This document shows positions 56,018 to 64,000 of a stretch of 64,000 bases of DNA, piece after piece (positions within the stretch are counted from its first letter, which is position 1; each line of letters opens with the position of its first letter). The notes under the pieces are model-generated. The model made no database searches. It had not been told where the DNA came from and was given only the letters and a program-made list of their open reading frames with translations. A program made the position numbers and the translations under genes. This DNA is from Apiosordaria backusii (lineage: Eukaryota > Ascomycota > Sordariomycetes > Sordariales > Lasiosphaeriaceae), in assembly GCA_030549205.1 (NCBI GenBank), contig JAUKTV010000009.1, positions 806,001-870,000 on the forward strand. The letters run 5' to 3'.

Positions 56018-56773
56018 TTGCGCTGCAAAGGACTCCCCGTCACACTGACATCATGGCCCGCGGTTCCTTTTGGGGGTGAGCCACCGGGGAGGAGAGATGG
56101 ATGGTTTCTATGCAATCAGAAACTGGCCATGATTGCACTTCATGACTACAAGAACGGCGGAGACCTCTACCACATATTTGGCGATGAGTGGCAAGCAAGG
56201 GGGCAAAGGCTGGCGGAAGATATGACAAACGCTTTAGTTGACAGTATTTATTCACCTTTGGACGACAGTGGCTCTTAGGATGATACTGGGGAATCATGCT
56301 GTAAAGGCCGCTTGGGTGCTGCGTGGAGGAAGTTGCGTGGGTGGCTTGTCCAGACACGCCTAAAGCTAGAAGGGAAGTGGGAGGAGGAGAAGGGACGGCA
56401 AAATAGAATCAGAGCGGAGAGAGCAGAGAGAGGACGAGCTGAGGCAACAGAAAGAGGAGGAGCAGAAAAGTATGAGGAGGTGGACAAGTTGATCAAGTTG
56501 ATCAAGGGGAAGACGGAAGAGGCACTGAAATTGGGAAGGGTTCTGAGAGAGAAGGAGAGGACCCTGAAAGAAAAGGAACGAGAGGGGAAGATCGCGAACG
56601 TGAACACCGAGGAGGTTGAGGCTTGGAGGATGAAGATAGATAAGAAGGTAGCTGAAGTCTTGGAGGATCAGAGGAACTGGGATTGGGTGGTTTTGCCAAA
56701 GATCAATAAGGCACAGGAGGAGGTGAAAACCACGGACAGCGAGAATGAGTCTAGAAACTTTAGAGTTTTGTAA
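56018..56773 (+). pseudogene. Possible gene fragment: Lys/Glu-rich coiled-coil frame without a start codon
   Basis: The frame at 56312-56773 is open for 153 codons and strongly Lys/Glu/Arg-rich (for example EKYEEVDKLIKLIKGKTEEA and TLKEKEREGKIANVNTEEVE), with heptad character. It has no ATG until codon 107. A second frame, 56018-56278, upstream and in another phase, has coding-like composition (IALHDYKNGGDLYHIFGDEW). I could not find splice sites that join them cleanly. This could be an old, broken gene or exons of an unrecognised gene. No family is recognised. Confidence 0.3.
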
Positions 56774-59005
56774 CGAGGTGGACCATAAGGAGTTGGAGCT
56801 GAGGATCAAAAGGAGGACGTGAGGAAGAGAGCTTCTGCTCTGGATCACCAGGGAAGAAACCACGGGTCGCGGAGTTTGAAGAGGACAGGTGAGCTAGCTG
56901 ATAGAGCTGCAGTGTGCGAGCTTGGAGTTGTGGTTGTGGTCCAGCTTGATGAGGGTCCTGGTAGGCAAGCGGTCTACTAAAAGTATTCATAACATTGATT
57001 GTAAGAACCATAGCCCCCAGGTAGTTGCTGGAACAGCACTGAGCGAATTTCACGATTTTGACTTGCGCTTTGCTACCACTAATGATTCATCCTTAGGCAC
57101 AGCACACGCAAACCACAAGTGGTGATCTATGTAACTCCTTGGCTACCTTGCTTATAACAGCAGCATTGCACAACCGCTGGAGCTGTGCATCCGACAAATG
57201 TCGTCACCTCCAGCCAAGAGAGTCTACTGTGTGAGATAGATTGTAGATAAACCAACCAAACCACGATTTGTAGGTAAACCTCCCAGAAAGGCATAATGCC
57301 ACCATCTACCCAAATGTGGAAGTCAACAATTAGCCGTTTATGAACTTCCGTAATGATGATGAGCATTTCGTGCTCTTCCGCAAGTCCACCAACGGCATGA
57401 GCATCCCGCTAAACGACGCTCGGTACCAAGCCTTCTTGGGTTTACATGGCAGATGGTGAGCGTCACAAAACCACAACCTTCATAAATTCTTTGGAATCAA
57501 GTCATCATGAGGAATCAACCACCACTCCAATCCCAAAAAGCATTTTGTTTCTTGAAAATGTTTCTTCCCAAGGTGACCGTCGATGAGGCTGTCCGGGTGG
57601 GCTTGAAACACGTTGGCTCTCTTGCCAAGAAACGGGTAACCGCCCGCCAGACCGTTTGCTGCAAGCCCCACCACTCCCCATTGGGCAGCGCCGCACAGTG
57701 CTCCCTTTTTGGACTGGATACGATCTGCAATCTTTGCCTCTCCAACTGTGATTGCCGCTGCACGTTTTCCTTGGCTCGACTAGGCTTTTGGAGATGGGCA
57801 TAGTATGGAGTAACGTTGTGGCATCATGGCCACTCAAGAAGAGGTGGAATCAGCACAGTGACAAACTCTTTGATAGTTGAGGGCCAATCAAGGATGACGA
57901 CAATGGCAAAAGACAAACGAGTCCGTCTGTTCATTCCCTCATTCTTGGACGCTGGGATCACCAGTCGATCAGATCCCAAATCCGACTACCAAGAAACGAA
58001 AAAAGAAGCAGAGCACAGGGGGTGGATGCACCCGCGTGGCTGGGAAACAAAAAAGAGGGAAACACAATGCCTGCCTTCGGGGCCTATCACGGAGGTTCGC
58101 ATGCAGCCCGCAAAGGGTCATCTTCGGGTGCTCAACCCCAAGTCGGCCTCCTTGTGCAGGCCACAACCATGCGGGCGGATGGGCCGCAGCAACCTTGAAC
58201 CAACACCCAGCATTGAGCATTCTCCATTTGGATTCATTTGATCGAATTTATTTACAGAAAGGCGAGCAAAGCACGTCTGCGACCGCCTCAAGGTACCATC
58301 CAGCTGCCAAACAAATTCCTAAAAGAGCTGCACGGGAACCAGGGCACTTACATCATGTAAATCGGCAAATGTGGGACTCGGGTCCTCCAACCTAGGACCA
58401 CTCGCGCTTGCCTGCATTTCTTGTGCTGACCTCTTTCTCCAGTCCGACCTTTCAGCCTGGCCCCTCCGCCTCCACCGCCGCCGGTTGTTTTTGTATCCAT
58501 GTCTCTTGGACTATTTGTACAACCATGTTGTCAACCACGCCTCCGAGCTTCCTCCCCCGGTCATTTCCCCAGCCCACGCAAGAGCGGGTGTGACTTTCCT
58601 CGTGTTGTTGTCACCCATTGATAAATATAAATCATTACCTACTGCCCTTGCTCCCGTCTGCTGGCTTCCCCCTCCTGTTGTTTGCCGAACTGCTTCCTGC
58701 TTGCCCTTTTTTTTTTTCGTTTCGTTCCGTCCCAAGAACCCAAGAGCTTGGTCCCAATATACAAAGAGCTGTTCCTGCGTCATCTTCGGCTCCCGAATTT
58801 CCGCTTCATTAATAAAACACTCGCCTCGCTCCTCGTGTTACGAACCGCCTCGTTTGTTTGTCCGACTTACTTACCTACCTAGTGCTTCCCTGGGAGATAT
58901 AAGAAGACTAGCTTTCCCCCCCTTGCGTAACACACCACCCGCTCAGCTGTTCTTTTTTACCCATACGACAGCATCTAAAGAAACAACCATACAACACACT
59001 TCAAA
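56774..59005. other. Intergenic, 2.2 kb, ending in a CT-rich promoter
   Basis: No supported gene. A minus-strand open frame at about 57480-57760 (AAANGLAGG-like, Gly/Ala/Lys) lacks motifs. From 58400 the sequence is pyrimidine-rich with T runs, leading to the start codon of the SOD gene at 59006. Confidence 0.4.
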
Positions 59006-59991
59006 ATGCGCGTCTCGAACAACCTCTCGCTTTTGCTTGCTGCTGGCGCTACACAGGTGGCCGCTCAGTCGGTAGAGCCAGAGACTGGCGTATGCTCTAC
59101 CCTTCCTTTTGACCAATTGACCCCCGCCGGAAGCTAATGACCATGCTCAGAAACTCGGTAACGCAACGGTAGTAACCAACAACCCCATCGGCGTGGTGTA
59201 CAAAGCTGTCCTTCCCGCAGAAGCCTGGTTCAAACCGGCCTACCCAGAGGGAGGCAACATTGAGGGAGAGGTCACGGCCACAGCTGCTGAGAGTGGGACT
59301 GGTGTGGTCTACCACTACAAGCTGAGCAACCTGCCCAAGGAGGGCGGTCCTTTTCGTATGTCCCCGCCCCCGCCCCCCGTCCCCATTGTATCCCTCCCCA
59401 TAACTAACATTGTGTAAAAAAGCCTACCACCTCCACGTCGCCCCCGTCCCCGAGAATGGGAACTGCAGCGTCACCCTTGCCCATCTCGATCCGTTCATCC
59501 GCGGGGAAAACACGACCTGCAACTCCTCTGCTCCAGAGACGTGTCAAGTTGGGGACTTGAGTGGCAAGTTTGGGGCGATCACCCCTGATGACGATGGGAA
59601 GTGGGAGACGACCTACACAGACCTTTACTCTTCTACGTTGGAAGGGATCGGGGCCTTCTTTGGCAACAGGAGTATTGTGTTTCATTATCCTAACAAGACT
59701 AGGATTAGCTGTGCGAACTTTGAGAAGGTGGAGGATGGGAGTGGGGGCTCGATGACGAGTGTGACGTTGCTGCCGCCGACGGCTACTGGAAATAGCAGTT
59801 ATACTATTCTGCCTACTGGGGGTGTAAGCAGCAGCAGTACTGTTGGGGGTGGTGGGCCTTCGACGACTACTGCTGGGTCTGGGGGTGGGCAGCCGACTAC
59901 GAGCACGCCGCCGTTTAGCGGTGCTGCTGGGGTGAGGGGGGGTGCGACGGGGGCGTTGGTTTTGGGGGCGGTGGTGATGTTTATGCTTTAG
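59006..59991 (+). CDS. GPI-anchored cell-surface copper-only superoxide dismutase (SOD5-like)
   Basis: Three exons (59006-59089, 59151-59355, 59423-59991) give 285 residues. There is a signal peptide (MRVSNNLSLLLAAGATQVAA), then a Cu/Zn-SOD-like barrel: GEVTATAAESGTGVVYHYKL, the copper site GPFPYHLHVAPVP (His-x-His), further His in TLAHLDPF and IVFHYPNKTRISCANF, and Cys pairs for a disulphide. The last ~50 residues are Ser/Thr/Gly-rich and end in a hydrophobic helix (GATGALVLGAVVMFML), a GPI signal. Fungal SOD5-type enzymes lack the zinc site and detoxify superoxide outside the cell. The splice at the AAAAAG acceptor restores GPFPYHLH. Confidence 0.9.
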
Positions 59992-62900
59992 GTGGTGAGA
60001 TGAGTTTGTTGATGGGGGAGGGTAAAAGAAGAGAGTAGGGGGGCATTGATAAGGCGTTTGGGGGCGTATCAAATTGGGGGGGTTTTTTTTTAAATGAGAT
60101 TCTTAGCAAGACATGAGGGGGTTTATTTAGGTTATTGCGCTGGAACTATGTGGTTGGCTTGGGGTATTAATAATCTGGGATCGTAGGAAGGGGAAAGAAG
60201 GGGGGGAGGATGATATGTTAGAGTAATGTCTATAGCTGAATGCAATCGGGGTTTGATGAACTTTGAGGATGGATGTGTTGGTAAGGGTGACTGTGCTGTT
60301 GATGGGTAAGGTAGGTAACAATGACGGTAAGTTGGGCTGCAGATGGTACGGTGTAGTGATTGTTCAAGATATTGACTGGTCTGGATACTTTTGGTGGAAT
60401 GGTTCTCGGTTGGAGAATAGATACAATCTTTGACACACTCGAAAGAAGAAGCAGGAATAATATCATCTGGGGCAAGCTTACCGCGGTTTTGTGTTGATTC
60501 TGGGCATCTTTTGGGATGGGGCAATGGCTTGAAAGAAGACATAGGGAAGAGAAAGTAGGGCTACCTTAGGGTTGTATTTACTTGCCGGTGCATCAATTCT
60601 GGTGGGAGGCAGCTGAGCTGTGTGGTGTGGTATGGTTGGTGAGAGTGGCTGTGATGATGAGAATGCGGAACGTGACAGGAGCATTGGCTTATCATGATCT
60701 ACCTTACATGAGGTTCTGTTCGGTGTGGGTGACTGATTCAATATTGACAAAATCGCTGTAGTAAGTTAGGAAGCTAGCTGTCTTGAGCTGACTAAGATCA
60801 TGAAGCAAACTGTTCTTGGAACAAAACAAGCTAACCTTGGCTTCGGGTGGCTGGGGCATGTGAGAGGGACTGCTTTTCGAGAATTGTCAAACTGTAAAAG
60901 AAGAGCGGAAAGAGATAATGCGGTATGTTTGTTTGTGAAGTGACAAGAGAAGTTTTAAAGAGGGGGGCTTGTTCGTAGAGTTAGGATCCTGTTTCAAGGT
61001 GGTTGCTTGGGTTGTGGGTGAGGTGAGTTTCGGGTGTGTCTATGTGGGTTAGGGTTGAGGGAGGGAATATTCGCTTGGGGCTTTTGGAGGCGAGTTGAGG
61101 ACGAAATACAAACATTGAAGGTAAAGAAGGAATCAACGATGACAAGTCATGGATATTGATGGATGGGTGGGAATCATGGGTCGAGGGGAGGAAGAGGGGA
61201 GGACGGCAACTGTTATGGTGGGCTTGTGGTAGGAAGGAAGAAGAGAGTGTGTTGGGTCATGAATATGATGGGGCTGGTGTGAAATCAGATTGGATCCGAA
61301 TATCTGGTAGGTACCTTATAGTAAGAGCCGACTAGCACGCGGTGTTTGGTAGGTGAGCCATCGTGTTTGGGAGGTGAGCCATCATGCTTGGTTAAGAGCT
61401 AGTGGAAGAGAGCTGGTCCAAGCTCTGTCTTGATGTTGGGAGCAGTTCATGGAGACTTGAGTTGTCATAACTGAGGCTAGAGAAAGATTTCAGTGTGACC
61501 TGGTTCAGTATCCGGTAGCGGATAGGTATGTGAGGCGATATTCAACCATGAAAAAGAAAGCCAGAGGCCGGCGGCTGTGAGAGAGGGCTTAAGAGATGCT
61601 CCAGTCGTCAGCACTATCAACACTAGTGCTGGTCACTTGACCGGGATCACCCCGCGCCAAATGCGGCTCGACTTTGCGGCATCGTCGGATACTTCATGAA
61701 CCGGCAAAGGTGCTCATGTCGGATCATGAGGTTGCTTGAAGAATTTAAGCGGCACATCGGATCGAGCGCTCCCATGTTCACCCGGATTCATGTGAGTTAG
61801 CCGGCGTAGGGTGCTCTGTTTGCATGTTGACTGCTGGAGGGGTTGTCGGCTGAAGGCGCCGTGATGAACAGAGTGCTTGCTTTTTCCGAATTGCTCGCTC
61901 CACGATGGTCGTGGGTTTGCTGCCGAATCTCATAAAGTTGGTGATATGCAAGCAAGCCCTGGCAGGCTGAACGACTGGGGAGTTTGGAGGGGTTGCTAAC
62001 CTTTTTTGGGGAAGCCGGCAGTTCTTTCCGGGGTTCCTGGCGGCGATCATCGCTCCCGCTGCGGGTTCATGCTGAAGAGGTCCACTGTGGGGTTGTCGGT
62101 CTGGGGGGTTGAACATGGGTTCCTGGTGATGGTTACAACTTCGCAACATCAGACGTCGACTGACAGCGGTCATGGTCAGGTACGGGATGTCATATGAGCT
62201 GTGCTACCAGCCACCGGAGCGCAATAATTCGACTGATATTGGGATCGATGGTGAGGCATCCAGTCAAGAGCTCAAGGTGAGTGGGATTGAGAGGATCGAG
62301 GTTCCAGGGTTTGGTTGGCTGCCGCTGGTGTTACATCGAATGCATTGCTGATCATTGTCTCAGTCTCAGCTGTTTGTGTGTGAACCTCCTCAGATCTGGA
62401 CTACCACCGTCTCTGACGACTCATGATGGGAGTCTTCTTTCTTTTTCCCCGTCATATTCATGACGATGGTATCCGACACCATGGTATTGGCGATGCTCAG
62501 CAGTCATCGCCCGAGAGGAGGCTGGGTTACCCCCGAGGATTGGCTGGTCAATGAGGCTTTGTGAACAATCAACTTGATCAAGTGTATTCGGTGAGTATCC
62601 TGAGCTCCCGTGGTTCCGCCTATGGTGCTTTAACTGATCTGATCATAATAGGGAGGAGGCCAAAGCGGAGCGCTGCCGCACCCTGAATTCGGCCGAGAAA
62701 GCTTATCGTCGGGAAACTCGTAATCTCGCCCCGAGTTCCCAGATGCCGGGTTTACTGTGATGGTCCCGTCATCCCGTCACTTGGCTATCTTCAAGCAGAG
62801 ACCCAGCCTTGCCGACGACTGCCGAGTCTCCCACGAGAGATATCTTCAGGACTGAATGGAACCTAGTCGTTGATCTACATCGTCTATCACCTCATTCGTT

Positions 62901-64000
62901 CATGTCACGCATCACGCTAGGTTACCAGTGCGGACAAAATGCATCTTGGCTGAACTGGCGATCCTGTCGGCACCTACGATCTCTTGGATGGTGGGGCCTC
63001 TAGACTATGATACCGTAGACTTGGACTAACACCGCCAACAGATAAACCCCACGACTACCGATACGTATACATAACCTAATGAGGAGATTTACTGCAAGGA
63101 CCAGCCGTGGCGTTCTGTCATCTTGGGATCCAGCTGCCAACTGCAACCATCAACACCACCCTCCCTCTTCCGAAAGAAGAAAGGCCCTTCTGCAACGTCA
63201 ACCGATGTTACCTATCTGATCTCAAATCGGCGACGTTGATGTCCCCGGGAGCTGTAGGGACCCTGTGCGGTTCCCAAAATGGATGAATTTTGAGAGGAGC
63301 AGAGGCAAATCCGGTTCGCTTTCCAGACCGTGTTTGTCTGTTGGCCAGAGAGGGCTAGGACAACCGTCCAACCTGCAGGTAATATTTCCGGAGGGCTACC
63401 AGCGGACAACCAATGATTCTTGAAGACCAGGATTGGGCTCTACTACACTTCCTCCCTGTGATATTGGCGGGATACGGTTGCCATCCGGTTCCAAGCTGCT
63501 CCTCTGCAGATCAAGCCGGCCAATCCGGTGTTATATTCTCACAACTGGCTGTGTTCTTAGTCATTGTCGTCGTCACCGTGATAATCAGCTGAGACATCCT
63601 AACGCTCACTATGCTCGCCAAGCAGGAGGGGTATGATCCATGAACAAGCATTATGCACTGCACTCTCACGCCCTGAGGGATTTGGCGAGTTGCTCCTGTG
63701 CCAGAGTGCCTAGGATTTCGAGCGGGAGGTGAAATAGACACGAAGATTTTGATCGCCGTCTCCTGGACTGTTGGCTGCAGTATGTTGATCAGGCTCTCTC
63801 CAACCACGCCGAAACTCATCGACATGTCTTGATAACGTGGCGAACTTCAAAGGCACCCGCATTTGACTGCAGAAAGGGTAGAAGAGCAGGGTCTATCGAG
63901 ACAAGTTGTCAACCCCGCTCCTGGCACTCGATCCGTACCTCTGCGCTGGGGATTCTTCAGCAAGGAGAGACAATCCTGCAAGATCCGCTGACAGGATGTT
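59992..64000. other. Gene-poor right end, 4 kb
   Basis: No supported exon on either strand. Contents noted: a telomere-like GGGTTAGGGTT at 61046-61056; a direct repeat of about 21 bp (TTTGG(T/G)AGGTGAGCCATC) at 61344-61392; a 12-bp palindrome ACTTGATCAAGT at about 62572. Frames of 60-130 codons at 61778-62173 and 63511-63825 show no motif. It may be the long upstream region of a gene beyond the window, or gene-free sequence. Confidence 0.45.

Noticed and set aside
57480..57837. Minus-strand frame with Gly/Ala-rich text
   Set aside because: No start codon in a good context and no recognisable family; recorded only as gene-free sequence.

Overview
The window looks like nuclear chromosome DNA from a filamentous ascomycete, most likely Sordariomycetes/Sordariales. 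Genes are spaced 0.4-4 kb apart on both strands. Introns are short (53-331 bp) with GTAAGT/GTATGT donors and CAG/TAG acceptors, promoters carry CT-rich tracts, and third codon positions are GC-rich. Several proteins closely match Neurospora/Podospora-type relatives (eIF4A, enolase, TPC1). There are no bacterial features, no rRNA, no convincing tRNA and no intact transposon. Species assignment is inference.

I support 21 protein genes; most gene models below were rebuilt by joining exons in phase. 1-22 kb: a CUE/CCCH/Smr putative endonuclease (-), an F-box/JmjC oxygenase (-), eIF4A (+), a Yra1/ALY mRNA-export adaptor (+), a 6-phosphogluconate-dehydrogenase-like NAD protein (+), an uncharacterised probable mitochondrial protein (-), a small disordered ORF (+), two tandem-repeat arrays, and a 1329-residue F-box/WD40-like protein ending in a CaaX box (-). 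23-43 kb: AP endonuclease IV (+), the spindle-checkpoint kinase BUB1 (-), enolase (-), an M1 aminopeptidase with a mitochondrial presequence (+), a small secreted protein (+), and the Wss1/SPRTN-type DNA-protein-crosslink protease (+). 42-60 kb: an uncharacterised Cys-rich protein (-), mitochondrial intermediate peptidase OCT1 (-), a MICOS subunit of Mic26/27 type (+), thiamine pyrophosphate carrier TPC1 (-), an acidic uncharacterised protein (+), a mitoribosomal SOD-fold subunit mS42/mS43 (+) and a GPI-anchored copper-only SOD (+). 60-64 kb holds no gene I can support.

Most of the content is housekeeping. One functional lean is mitochondrial: OCT1 and MIC27 share a 462-bp divergent promoter, and TPC1, mS42/43 and the long aminopeptidase isoform follow the same theme within about 20 kb. 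A second is genome stability (APN1, WSS1, BUB1). I found no clearly new multi-gene system.

The points most worth checking are: repeated frame breaks at G homopolymers in BUB1 and in the secreted protein (sequence error or gene decay); a GC-AG intron in the mitoribosomal gene; the F-box/WD40-like/CaaX architecture, whose F-box exon is easily missed; an AGCTGTGAAAA minisatellite with a higher-order period; and telomere-like AACCCTAA boxes in several promoters.
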